A stretch of DNA of 64,000 nucleotides, taken from contig JAJDYG010000011.1 in NCBI GenBank assembly GCA_022822855.1, forward strand, positions 62,001 through 126,000, read 5' to 3'. Source of the DNA: Dehalococcoidia bacterium (GTDB lineage: Bacteria; Chloroflexota; Dehalococcoidia; Bin125). Numbering within the stretch: the first letter of the stretch is position 1; each line of letters begins with the position of its first letter. This document shows positions 54,334 to 62,978 of this stretch, piece after piece. The position numbers and the translations under genes are program-made. Under the pieces are notes generated by a model. That model had not been told where the DNA came from and ran no database searches. It was given only the letters and a program-made list of their open reading frames with translations.

Positions 54334-55572
54334 CTAGTTGGCGCCCGTCAGCACCGGAGCCGGCGTCGCGACCTGCTCCGAGCCGATCGGCTTCGGCGAC
54401 CAGTGATCCTCGTAGTCTTCCCAGATGTGCTTCACCCGAGGCATCACCTGCTCCGCGAACAGCTTCGTCGACGCCCGAGCCTTGTCGTCCGGCATGTCGC
54501 CGCAGTGCAGCAGCGTGACCAGGTGGCCGACCTGCAGCTTCGTCGCCAGAGCTTCGATCTGCTCCGCCACCGAGTCCGGCGAGCCGGCCACGATGTAGCC
54601 CTCGCGCACCCAGTCCTTCCACTCGAGCGTGTGCGCAATGCCCAGACCCTGCGCGCCGCCCGCTCGCAGACCGGCCCGGATCGTGTTCTCGGTCCGGTAA
54701 CCGGGAGCGTCGGCGAAACCGGGATACACGTGCAGACACTTGTCGAAGAAGTACTGCAGATGCTCGGTGTACATCTGCTCAGCCTGGTCGTCGGTCTCGG
54801 CGACCACGACCTGCTGCGCGAACGCGCCCTGGAACGGGTTGAACTCGACGCCCATCTCGCCCAGCCGATTCCAGAAGCCCTGCATCAGCGCCTCGCCGCG
54901 GACGTAGCCGTTGAACGAGAGGTAGCTGTAGTTGTAGCCCATCTTGCCGCAGAAGTCCCAGGTCTCGACCGAGCCGCCGCCGGGAATCCAGATCGGCGGA
55001 TGCGGCTTCTGGATCGGACGCGGCCAGAGGTTGACGTAGCGGATCTTGTTGTACTCGCCGTTCCACGAGAACACGTCCGGGTCCTGCCAGGCGCGCAGGA
55101 TCAGATCGTGGTTCTCCTGGTACTTGTCGCGCAGCGTGGCCGGATTCGAGCCGAAGCAGAAGTTGTCGTCCATCGACGTCCCGACCGGGAAGCCGGCGAC
55201 CAGCCGCCCGCCGGACATCACGTCGAGCATCGCCATCTCCTCCGCCACGCGCGTCGGCGGGTTGTACAGCGCGATCGACTGACCCAGCAGCAGCAGCGTC
55301 ACGTCCTTGGTCCGCCGCGTCAGCGAGGCCGCCATGATCTGCGGCGACGGCATCATCCCGTACGCGTTCTGGTGATGCTCGTTCACGCCGATCCCGTCAA
55401 AGCCCAGCCCGGCCGCAAACTCAAGCTGATCCAGGTACTCGTTATACACCCGGTGACCCTCCACCGGGTCATACAGCCGAGAGTCCACATCGACCCAGAC
55501 CGACCGATTCGTCTCCCGGAAATCATCCGGAAGATGAGGCCAGGGCATCAGGTTGAACCAGTGAAACTTCAT
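54334..55572 (-). CDS. LLM-class flavin-dependent monooxygenase (416 aa type), second copy
   Basis: 412 residues from ATG 55572, set by AAGGAG six bases upstream. Same architecture as 52857-54107: KFHWFNLMPWPHLPDDFRE, GFDGIGVNEHHQNAYGMMPS, DVMSGGRLVAGFPVGTSMD, HPPIWIPGGGSVETWDF. A local duplication with its own ribosome site and a 226-base gap, so it may be expressed separately from the operon downstream. Confidence 0.87.
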   Translation of the reverse strand: MKFHWFNLMPWPHLPDDFRETNRSVWVDVDSRLYDPVEGHRVYNEYLDQLEFAAGLGFDGIGVNEHHQNAYGMMPSPQIMAASLTRRTKDVTLLLLGQSIALYNPPTRVAEEMAMLDVMSGGRLVAGFPVGTSMDDNFCFGSNPATLRDKYQENHDLILRAWQDPDVFSWNGEYNKIRYVNLWPRPIQKPHPPIWIPGGGSVETWDFCGKMGYNYSYLSFNGYVRGEALMQGFWNRLGEMGVEFNPFQGAFAQQVVVAETDDQAEQMYTEHLQYFFDKCLHVYPGFADAPGYRTENTIRAGLRAGGAQGLGIAHTLEWKDWVREGYIVAGSPDSVAEQIEALATKLQVGHLVTLLHCGDMPDDKARASTKLFAEQVMPRVKHIWEDYEDHWSPKPIGSEQVATPAPVLTGAN

Positions 55573-55669
55573 CGGAAACTCCTTCATCGGAGGTCTGCGC
55601 AGAGGTCTCGACCCAGTGTAGACGCTGCTGCCTTCCGATAGACTCGAATCAGAACAAGAGAGAACCCGA

Positions 55670-55966
55670 ATGGCTCAATTCGTCCCCCGCCTGACTCGTC
55701 GTCCCGGCGATCCGGAGCCAGACACCGAGGAGTTGCGCGCCGTCTGGGAAGAAGGCGAACGCAACACCAGGTACCTGGTCGAGCACGAGCAGGAGTTCTA
55801 CGAGCTCTATCCGGAGCAATGGGTGCTGATCCACAGCGGCGGAACGGTCGAGGCGTTCGACGACCTCCGCGTGCTGGAGCAACGCCGTCGCGAACTCCCG
55901 CCTCTCTCCAATGCCGCCTCCACAGACTGGGTCGCACGGCCGCCGGGCGTGGCCTTCATCCTTTGA
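55670..55966 (+). CDS. DUF5678-like small protein
   Basis: 98 residues. EEGERNTRYLVEHEQEFYEL followed by YPEQWVLIHSGGTVEAFDDL fits DUF5678 (a short helix plus beta hairpin, function unknown). Its stop shares a base with the start of the retropepsin-like gene (TGATG), a coupling seen often between these two families. Confidence 0.65.
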   Translation: MAQFVPRLTRRPGDPEPDTEELRAVWEEGERNTRYLVEHEQEFYELYPEQWVLIHSGGTVEAFDDLRVLEQRRRELPPLSNAASTDWVARPPGVAFIL

Positions 55967-56448
55967 TGGCATCCATCCACGGCTACTTTCGCTGGGAAGG
56001 CCACGCAACCGGAGCTGGCGCGCTGCCGGCTCCCTACTTCAATGTCTTCGTTGGCGAGCGTCTTCCAAACAACCAGGTCGCCTTCCTGATCGACACCGGC
56101 GCCGACTACTCGACTTTGAACCCCAAGGACGCCCACCGACTGTTTGGCGATGCATACCTGGACATGGACTTCTCCCCAGGACCGGCCACCATCGAAATGC
56201 ACGGCATCGGCGACACTCCGGCGCACGGAATCAGGACCCATGCCGATCTCGCATTCCGCGCTGACGATGACAGCGACATCCGGCTCGCCATTCCCGTCGT
56301 GATCGCGCAACCGGCCCCGCCGACCCCCGGTCGTCACTGCAACTGGCTGATCCCCTCCCTCCTCGGCCGAGACATCCTGGAGCGCTTCGACCTCGCCCTC
56401 TCCTACAACCCACCCACGGTCACCCTGACCGAAGCCGCGTCCACGTGA
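55966..56448 (+). CDS. Retropepsin-like aspartyl protease
   Basis: 160 residues with the catalytic VAFLIDTGADYSTLNPKDAH motif (DTGA) and the C-terminal LLGRDILERFDLALSYNP segment of retroviral-type aspartic proteases. One DTG per chain, so it works as a dimer. No signal peptide; cytoplasmic. Coupled to the DUF5678 gene. Confidence 0.78.
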   Translation: MASIHGYFRWEGHATGAGALPAPYFNVFVGERLPNNQVAFLIDTGADYSTLNPKDAHRLFGDAYLDMDFSPGPATIEMHGIGDTPAHGIRTHADLAFRADDDSDIRLAIPVVIAQPAPPTPGRHCNWLIPSLLGRDILERFDLALSYNPPTVTLTEAAST

Positions 56449-56484
56449 TACCTTGTGCGGCTACCCGACGAAGGGACGACCGCC

Positions 56485-57024
56485 ATGACCATCGAGCAAC
56501 CCGTCCAGGCCACCGCCGCCGACCTGCTCCAGACCGCCCGCGACCTTGCCTCGTCCGACGACGAATCCGCCGCCCCCGACGCCTACGACTGCGCCATCAG
56601 GGCGATCGAATGCGCCTTCGTTCCGGTCATGGCTGCCGACGACCTCCACTACAACGTGGCCGACCTGGTCATGACCTTCCGATCTCGGCGCGAACCGTGG
56701 GATACTCCATTCCGAGCCGATTCGGCGCTCGAATCGATGATCAACTTGCTGGACGCCCTATGGCGCGCTCGTCCGTACAAGGACGACCTCGTCCCTATCT
56801 CGCTTGACAACGCGAAGATGGCGATCACCATCGCAGAGGCGGTCGTCAGCCTGGTCCAGCAGGGATTCTTCGAGTACTGGGGCGAACTGACCCCGGAAGA
56901 AGAGGCGGAAGATCTGCGCATCGCCGAGGAAAGCCTGGCCTGGTACGACGAACACGGAGGCGATGACGTGATCTCATTCGAGGACTATCTGAAGGAGCGG
57001 GCCGAGCAGGACGCCGACGGCTAA
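56485..57024 (+). CDS. RelB-like antitoxin with long N-terminal domain
   Basis: 179 residues from ATG 56485. The last 45 residues (AEDLRIAEESLAWYDEHGGD, then DVISFEDYLKER) resemble a RelB/Phd-type toxin-binding tail, and the stop shares a base with the relE start. Residues 1-125 are helical (AADLLQTARDLASSDDESAA, FRADSALESMINLLDALWRA), larger than usual antitoxin DNA-binding domains and not recognised. Either a fused accessory domain or a non-antitoxin protein adjacent to relE. Confidence 0.6.
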   Translation: MTIEQPVQATAADLLQTARDLASSDDESAAPDAYDCAIRAIECAFVPVMAADDLHYNVADLVMTFRSRREPWDTPFRADSALESMINLLDALWRARPYKDDLVPISLDNAKMAITIAEAVVSLVQQGFFEYWGELTPEEEAEDLRIAEESLAWYDEHGGDDVISFEDYLKERAEQDADG

Positions 57025-57299
57025 TGCCGGATCCAGCAGCCGCTTACGTCGTCACTCTCCGCAATCGTGCCTCGCGTCAACTGCGACGCGTGCGGAATCC
57101 CGACCACGACCGAATCACCGACGCCATCAGAGGACTCGCCAGCGATCCGCGGCTAGGCGACATCAAGAAGATCAGAGGCCGTCTCTATCGGCTACGAGTC
57201 GGCAACTGGCGCGTCTTCTACATCATCGACGACGAGCGAAGGCGAGTCACAGTCACCGAAGTCTTCCGCCGCAACGAGCGCACCTACCGCGACCTCTGA
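57024..57299 (+). CDS. relE: RelE-family toxin
   Basis: 91 residues. VTLRNRASRQLRRVRNPDHD, then IRGLASDPRLGDIKKIRGRL and YRLRVGNWRVFYIIDDERRR show the RelE core with Arg/Lys and Tyr at the usual catalytic places (R in RVGNWRVFY and the final RRNERTY). Predicted ribosome-dependent mRNA endonuclease. Translationally coupled to the preceding antitoxin-like gene. Confidence 0.83.
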   Translation: MPDPAAAYVVTLRNRASRQLRRVRNPDHDRITDAIRGLASDPRLGDIKKIRGRLYRLRVGNWRVFYIIDDERRRVTVTEVFRRNERTYRDL

Positions 57300-57338
57300 T
57301 CGTGAAGCGCTCGGCTGACATTGATGTCTCCTGTGTCG

Positions 57339-58235
57339 TCAATCATCACTTCGTTGCCAGTTCAGCCCTTGCTCTAGGTTGATGGCATATTGTTTGCCAT
57401 GCTCCTCTAGGTGCTCGCGTAGATCTTCAAAACTGGAAGGATACTCCCCCATGAATCCACAAGAGCACCGCCACGAGGAGCCAGTGCTACGACCCGCCGG
57501 GAAGTACCGCACGTATGGGATGTGGACACCGGCCGGAGTTCCGGGAACATGCACCCAGAACTCCTCACCATTGTGGCTAACCTTTGTCCAGTAGGACGGA
57601 TCGTCGTAGAGGAGGTTGTGATTCATCTGTTGGCTGTGGGACTGACGCTCTATCTTGTCGATGGTGTCCGCTAGCCGCTTCAACTGCTCTTCTTCACCTG
57701 ATTTGCTTGTATCGAACGAGAGTGGAGACACACCCAGGGAGTTTGTCATCTGTACCCACGCAGAGAACCCAATTCCGGGCAGCCTGTCCATGATTGGCCT
57801 AATGATCACACTCACGACAATCTCAGTTGCGAGACCTCGAATCGCCTCAATGCTGCGTCTGGCTAACAGGAATCCACCAGCCACGACGGCAGTTAGTATC
57901 GCAGCGCGAATCTCCGTGTCGTCTCCGGAGATTCGTCCGCTCGCCAGGCTCCAGACACCCCACGCCGCTAGTGCAACACAGGCACCCCACGCTAGGAGAG
58001 CGCCGTGGGCGAAGTAGACCGGAATCATGTGTTTGCCGACATAGCCGGTCCCCTGTTGACCGGTGTTACCTGCCATGCTTCCCTCACGGCCGGTGTTCTC
58101 GATCAGTGAATGCCTGAGCGTCCAGACCCTCCGATCCCATTCCTCCCTCTGAATTTCGTCGCGGAGGTACCGGCCCGTGGACTCAAGCATCTCAAGGACG
58201 GCGTCGACCTTTTCGTAAGTCGATTTTTCAGCCAT
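57339..58235 (-). CDS. Membrane protein with C-terminal zinc-finger-like segment
   Basis: 298 residues. Two hydrophobic spans (about 72-100 and 108-130: FAHGALLAWGACVALAAWGV and ILTAVVAGGFLLA). A soluble C-terminal half follows, and the end WRCSCGFMGEYPSSFEDLRE with HLEEH has C-x-C ... H-x3-H spacing suggesting a small zinc site. Family not recognised. It sits between RelE (convergent) and the intact restriction enzyme (same strand, 84 bases upstream), so a defence-related role is conceivable but unproven. Confidence 0.58.
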   Translation of the reverse strand: MAEKSTYEKVDAVLEMLESTGRYLRDEIQREEWDRRVWTLRHSLIENTGREGSMAGNTGQQGTGYVGKHMIPVYFAHGALLAWGACVALAAWGVWSLASGRISGDDTEIRAAILTAVVAGGFLLARRSIEAIRGLATEIVVSVIIRPIMDRLPGIGFSAWVQMTNSLGVSPLSFDTSKSGEEEQLKRLADTIDKIERQSHSQQMNHNLLYDDPSYWTKVSHNGEEFWVHVPGTPAGVHIPYVRYFPAGRSTGSSWRCSCGFMGEYPSSFEDLREHLEEHGKQYAINLEQGLNWQRSDD

Positions 58236-58319
58236 TTCGCGTGTCCGCCTTTCTCTTGCCGCTCCCTGCGGCCTTGCAACCCAGCATGGTTCACGTCATT
58301 GATTGCTCATGTAAGGACG

Positions 58320-61300
58320 CTAGCCACCCAACAACCGACCCACCAACTCCTCCACCCGCCGACCCTCCGCCGACTCCGACAGCCACTGCCGTATCTCACG
58401 CCGAGCCACCGTCACCGACGTCGACTGACCCCTCCCCTCCCGCTCAACCCGAACCTCGTCCCAGAGCGCCTTCGCGCCGATCGCTGCCGCCTCGCCGACC
58501 TTGGCCAGCTCGACGTGGAGCGGGTCGGAGTCGTCGTACTCGGGAATGGGGAGCCGCCAGAGGTGCTTGACCAAGTCCCGCGCTCCGAACTGACCTTTAG
58601 ACATCAACGGTTCGACTCGCTGCTTCAGGACCTCGCTGTTGATGATCGCTGTTAGATACGACGCCTCCAGCAGGCTGTGCGCAGGTACCCACACAAGACG
58701 AACGTCTACGACCTCCTCGCCGGTCAGGATCGCGGCGGTCGGCCGTCCGGCAGCCGAGTAAACAACGCGATACAACGACTCCGGAGCCGAACTGAGTTGA
58801 GCGCTCAACTTGCTTCCATAGTCAAGCTGCGACAGGAGATCCAGCTTGGTGTTCGGATTCTTGTGTGCATCCCACAGTCTGTTCATCTCGCGCCAACGCC
58901 TCCGCATCCGCCGCCCAAGCGTCGTTGGTTCAACTCCATGCAGGCCGTCTTCAACCTTGGTCAAGCGGCCCGTTGCGATGGACACCGGCAGTACCGCCCT
59001 GAGCGGGGTCAGCAACAAGTACGGCGCCAGCGTTTCTCCGAGATGAACGTCCCAGACGTGTTCTCGCTCCACCGGCTGGTTCGCTAACGTGGCGACTACT
59101 AGCTCTCGCCACGGCGATTTCTCCTGCGCGCTGCGCCGCGGCGATGTAGTAACGACATCATCGACCTGAACCGAGACGGCTGCCGCTTCTTCGTTGACGA
59201 AAAACAGGCAGCGCGGAATGATGATCGCCCCCTGTCGCGCGACCTCGCCGTAGGGAGAAGCAAATCCATCGCTAGCGCCCGACAGTGCGGCAAGCTCGCG
59301 GCGGATTGGCCCCTCCAGAGGTCCACGCCAGCGCTCTACGGAGCTGGCCAGGGGCGTTACTGCCCCTGCGGTCTTTCGTGCGAACACGACTGAGGCCGGT
59401 ACCGGGAAGAACGAGTTCGGCTCAATCTGCTCCAGATCCCACGCTGGCCGATACGCAAGATCTACAGATGTGACGCCCCACGCCCCACGCCGCCACTTGG
59501 CGAACTGTCCTGCTCGCAGCGCACTGTGCGGCAGCACCATTCCAACGTGACCGCCCGACTTCAGGTAGAGGTCGACGCATCGCGCAAAGAACAAGCCTGA
59601 TATGTCCTGAGTCGTGGCGTATTGCCGACCTGCCCATATGTCGTACTGCCCCCGGCTCTGTCGCTCTAGTTCACTGCGCAGTACTGCATCTGTACTGCGG
59701 AAGGCGATCCAGGGTGGGTTACCTACGACAACGTCAACCTCCGTAGCTCGCAACCAGATCGGTCGAACCAGGTTACGAGCGTAGTAAGCCCAGATGTGAT
59801 CGCGTCCCTGGTCGTGAAGCTGCCTCAGAATCCCGATCGTTCTGGAGAGCATCTGACGGTCGCTCGGATCTTCGATCTCCATCTCATCAAGCACCCAAAG
59901 TGGATCGCCGCCCTCTTCGATCTCGGCGGCAATCCGCACCATCAGACGATCAAAGCGCGATGGATTCTCAACCAAGTGCCGCGGAAACTCAAGCGCGAAG
60001 TCTTCGCGACTCGTGCCATCGGCATCATGCTCTACGCGCAGCGTCACACTACTGTTTGCAAACAAGCCGAATGATTCAGTGCGCAACTGCAGCGAATCGC
60101 CAAGGTAGACCGGCACCGTCACGTCGATACTCGCTCCCCGTGCTTGATTCAGCGCGTCGCGGGCCGCCAGCGTCCAGGTCGCCCGGGCCAGGTGCACCGC
60201 GACCGGATGCACGTCGATCCCGATGACGTGATCCAGCAGTCCGTCCACCGCCTGCGCCGAGCTCCGCCCCTCGGCCTTCGCCGCTGTCAGGTACTTGCGC
60301 ACCGCCGCGAAGATGAACGACCCGGAGCCGCAGGCCGGGTCCAGCACCCGCTGTTTGAGCGGGTCCGTCACCACCGCGTCGACAATCTCCCGCGCCAGCC
60401 AGTCGGGCGTGTAGTACTCGCCCAACCGCCGCCGGTCGTCCGCCGGAATCACCGACTCGTACAGAATCCGCGCGATGTCCGACTCCGCCTCGTTCCAGTT
60501 GAACCAGCCAATCCGCTTGGCCAGGTCGCGGATCCACTCGTCCCCGCCAACCTCTGCAGGCCCCTCTTCCGCCGGCCAGGTAAAGAAGTCCGATTCGACC
60601 ACCCCGCTCACGCCCGTCTGGTCGACGAACAGTTGCCCGCCCAGCAGCGCCACCGGATCGCTGTTCGCCGCCCCTTCGATCTCAATCCCAAACGCCGCCT
60701 GCACCGCCAGTCCCACCACCACCGAGAGATACGTATGCCGCACAAACAGCCGGTCGAGGTCGGGCTCTTCCTCCACCACCTGTCCCAGCGCTGCCGCCAG
60801 CAGGCTGCGCCACAGGTCGCGCTTCAGCGCAATCGTCGGGTCGTCGCGGTTGGCCTCGTACAGCTCGCTCAGCGAGGCGATGTGCTGCTCGAATCGCGGA
60901 CCCTCGCCCAGCCGAGAGCGGACTTCCTCATCCGTCGGCGGAACGCCCCGAGCTTCCAGCGCCTGCGACTGGTCCCGCAGCCACTCGTACAGCAGCAACC
61001 CGTGTTCCGCGCTACCGAGGGTGAACGCATTCGGCGCCTGCGTGCTCACCGGTCCCATGCCCGGCCAGCGCAAAATCCAGTACTTCCCGTCCGTCAGGAT
61101 GCCGAAGCGTTGAGGCTCGCCGCTCTCTTTCGCCGCCGCCAGGTAGTCATCGAGTTGTGCGACGAACTCGGACTGTGGCGAAATCTGGTTCCCGATCCGC
61201 ACCTTGAACTCGATGATGACGTCGCGAGTCCGCAGGTCGACCCGGCCCGACGCGCCCGGCGCAGGCGGTTGCTCCATGCCCTCCTCGCCCGCGCTGACCA

Positions 61301-61421
61301 GCCCCGTCTGAATCAGGAAGTCGCGGACGGCAACGCCAATCTCCGCCTCCTTCACGCCCGGCTGAGAGTGCCGGTCAAGAATCAGCGTCGCGTACTGAGC
61401 GCACGTCTCCGGGTCTGACAT
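58320..61421 (-). CDS. Intact Eco57I-like restriction-methylase (type IIG/ISP)
   Basis: 1033 residues. The N-terminal PD-(D/E)xK site is visible as V-D62 ... II-E71-F-K73. A helical region leads to an N6-adenine methylase with motif I LDPACGSGSFIFAAV (about 358) and motif IV GNPPWIAF (about 570). A target-recognition region and C-terminal helices follow. Single-chain cleavage and methylation is expected. It is related in layout but not a close copy of the split enzyme at 34-40 kb, so after loss of that enzyme this would be the remaining single-chain system in the window. No separate specificity subunit adjacent. Confidence 0.85.
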   Translation of the reverse strand: MSDPETCAQYATLILDRHSQPGVKEAEIGVAVRDFLIQTGLVSAGEEGMEQPPAPGASGRVDLRTRDVIIEFKVRIGNQISPQSEFVAQLDDYLAAAKESGEPQRFGILTDGKYWILRWPGMGPVSTQAPNAFTLGSAEHGLLLYEWLRDQSQALEARGVPPTDEEVRSRLGEGPRFEQHIASLSELYEANRDDPTIALKRDLWRSLLAAALGQVVEEEPDLDRLFVRHTYLSVVVGLAVQAAFGIEIEGAANSDPVALLGGQLFVDQTGVSGVVESDFFTWPAEEGPAEVGGDEWIRDLAKRIGWFNWNEAESDIARILYESVIPADDRRRLGEYYTPDWLAREIVDAVVTDPLKQRVLDPACGSGSFIFAAVRKYLTAAKAEGRSSAQAVDGLLDHVIGIDVHPVAVHLARATWTLAARDALNQARGASIDVTVPVYLGDSLQLRTESFGLFANSSVTLRVEHDADGTSREDFALEFPRHLVENPSRFDRLMVRIAAEIEEGGDPLWVLDEMEIEDPSDRQMLSRTIGILRQLHDQGRDHIWAYYARNLVRPIWLRATEVDVVVGNPPWIAFRSTDAVLRSELERQSRGQYDIWAGRQYATTQDISGLFFARCVDLYLKSGGHVGMVLPHSALRAGQFAKWRRGAWGVTSVDLAYRPAWDLEQIEPNSFFPVPASVVFARKTAGAVTPLASSVERWRGPLEGPIRRELAALSGASDGFASPYGEVARQGAIIIPRCLFFVNEEAAAVSVQVDDVVTTSPRRSAQEKSPWRELVVATLANQPVEREHVWDVHLGETLAPYLLLTPLRAVLPVSIATGRLTKVEDGLHGVEPTTLGRRMRRRWREMNRLWDAHKNPNTKLDLLSQLDYGSKLSAQLSSAPESLYRVVYSAAGRPTAAILTGEEVVDVRLVWVPAHSLLEASYLTAIINSEVLKQRVEPLMSKGQFGARDLVKHLWRLPIPEYDDSDPLHVELAKVGEAAAIGAKALWDEVRVEREGRGQSTSVTVARREIRQWLSESAEGRRVEELVGRLLGG

Positions 61422-61880
61422 ATCCGCATCCTACGCAACCCGCCCTCCGTTCCCCGCTTCCACCCTTGGGAGACCTGCGCGTAAGCCCGAGTTCATGTCC
61501 CTCATCCCTCTGTTCCCAGTCCCCGACTTGTTCGGGGACCCGCTCCATTCCCCGCCTCCCCCTTTGGGAGACCTGCGCGTAAGCCGGATTTCACGTCCCT
61601 CATCCCTCTGATCCCAGTCCCCGACTTGTTCGGGGACCCGCTCCGCTCCCCGCTTCTCCCCTCCGGTGGAAGCTACCACCGGTTCCCCGCTTCGCCCTCC
61701 GGTGGAAGCTACCCTCCGCTCCCCGCTTCCCCCCTTGGGGGGAAGCTGCCGAAGGCTGAAGGGGGGGACTCCCCAACCCGCAAATACACCCTGTCAACGT
61801 CGCCCTCCATCCCCCATGCGACCACGCCTTCAGATACAATAGGGAACACAAGTTCTCTAGATTCCGAAAGGCAGCCCACA
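61422..61880. other. Repeat-rich intergenic region
   Basis: No gene seen. Two direct copies of a 98-base unit (61450-61547 and 61548-61645), each containing GTCCCCGACTTGTTCGGGGAC (a hairpin) and GGGAGACCTGCGCGTAAGCC. Several shorter GGTGGAAGCTACC units follow, then the palindromic repeat copy 6. Confidence 0.6.
61727..61776. repeat. Palindromic GC-rich repeat, copy 6
   Basis: CCCCCCTTGGGGGGAAGCTG, then CCGAAGGCTGAAGGGGGGG; matches copy 3 with few changes. Confidence 0.6.
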
Positions 61881-62012
61881 ATGACCACCGACTTACCAAA
61901 ACCAACCAAACCTGACCACTTCCAACCGCCCCAATCCTCGCGATCTCCCGTCAAACACTGGGGATCGCCCGTTTTTTCCTCGCAGCCCCCTCGGAGAAAA
62001 ATTCCGCCCTAA
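61881..62012 (+). CDS. Possible 43-residue peptide ORF in a dispersed element
   Basis: ATG 61881 to TAA 62012; Pro/Lys-rich (MTTDLPKPTKPDHFQPPQSS onward). It overlaps a stretch sharing anchors with 30018-30110, and its 3' part (61945-61970) can fold as CGATCTCCCGT ... ACTGGGGATCG followed by TTTTTT, which looks like a terminator. The sequence is therefore more likely a regulatory/terminator element than a gene. Confidence 0.25.
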   Translation: MTTDLPKPTKPDHFQPPQSSRSPVKHWGSPVFSSQPPRRKIPP

Positions 62013-62042
62013 CCACCTACCACCGCCTCATACACTGAGCCA

Positions 62043-62918
62043 ATGAGCTCGCGCGACGCCACCTGCTATCGCCACACCGACACCTGGGCCGGCGTCCTCT
62101 GCCAGCGCTGCTCGCGCCCCATCTGCACCGACTGCATGATCGCCGCTCCGGTCGGCTTCCAGTGTCCCGAGTGCGTCCAGGAAGCCCGCAAGCGGACCCG
62201 CGAATGGAAGACCTCGTCTCCGATCCGCGTATCCCAGGGGTTAGCTGCAGCAAACGCCCTCGTCTGGATCTTCGTCGCCCTCTACACCGGCTCCCTCTCC
62301 CTCTGGGGCGGCGGCGTCACCGAAATCCACGCCGACTTCGCCCTCCACGGCGCATACGTCGACGACGGCGAGTGGTGGCGCCTCGTCACCTCCGCCTTCC
62401 TCCACTACGGCCTCATCCACATGGCCATGAACATCCTCATCCTCGTCTTCCTCGGCCGGATGCTGGAACCCGCCATCGGCAGCTGGCGGATGCTGCTCCT
62501 CTACGCCGTCTCCCTCACCGGCGGAGCGCTGGGCGCCCTGCTCGTCGAGCCCAACGCCTTCACCGCCGGCGCATCAGGCGCAGTCTTCGGACTGGCCGGA
62601 GCCGTCGTCATCGCCGAGCGCGCCTCCGGCCGCCGCTGGCAGGACTCCGGCATCCTCATGTTCCTGATCATCAACATCGTCTTCTCCCTGCTCGTCCCCA
62701 GGATCAGCATCGGAGGACACCTCGGCGGCATGTTCGTCGGAGCCCTGGCCGCCCTCATCCTCTGGAGCTTCCCCAACTGGACCGGCTTCATCAACACCGC
62801 CACAAAGGTCAAAATCCTCCGCCCCCTCCCCGAACTCCTCGTCCTCGGCCTCGGCGTCCTCTGCGTCTTCCTCGCCCTCGAATGGGCCGCCCCCCGCTGG
62901 TGGAATCCGGTCTTCTAG
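62043..62918 (+). CDS. Rhomboid intramembrane serine protease with N-terminal zinc finger
   Basis: 291 residues. The N-terminal Cys/His cluster (CYRHTDTW ... LCQRCSRPICTDCMI ... FQCPECV) is a B-box-like zinc finger. Six or seven transmembrane helices follow. The catalytic Ser is in AGASGAVFGLAGA and the His in GGHLGGMFVG; the loop-1 WR motif is present as GEWWRLVTSAFLH. It cleaves membrane proteins within the bilayer; substrate unknown. Zinc-finger rhomboids are common in actinobacteria and Chloroflexota. Confidence 0.88.
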   Translation: MSSRDATCYRHTDTWAGVLCQRCSRPICTDCMIAAPVGFQCPECVQEARKRTREWKTSSPIRVSQGLAAANALVWIFVALYTGSLSLWGGGVTEIHADFALHGAYVDDGEWWRLVTSAFLHYGLIHMAMNILILVFLGRMLEPAIGSWRMLLLYAVSLTGGALGALLVEPNAFTAGASGAVFGLAGAVVIAERASGRRWQDSGILMFLIINIVFSLLVPRISIGGHLGGMFVGALAALILWSFPNWTGFINTATKVKILRPLPELLVLGLGVLCVFLALEWAAPRWWNPVF

Positions 62919-62978
62919 ATCCAAGCGTCTATCCTCCGCTGGAACCTGAGTCAAAGCACATCTGAGAGGCAGCCGACA

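Noticed and set aside
60144..61418. 424-codon plus-strand frame opposite the restriction-methylase
   Set aside because: Antisense shadow; the minus-strand product carries methylase motifs I and IV.
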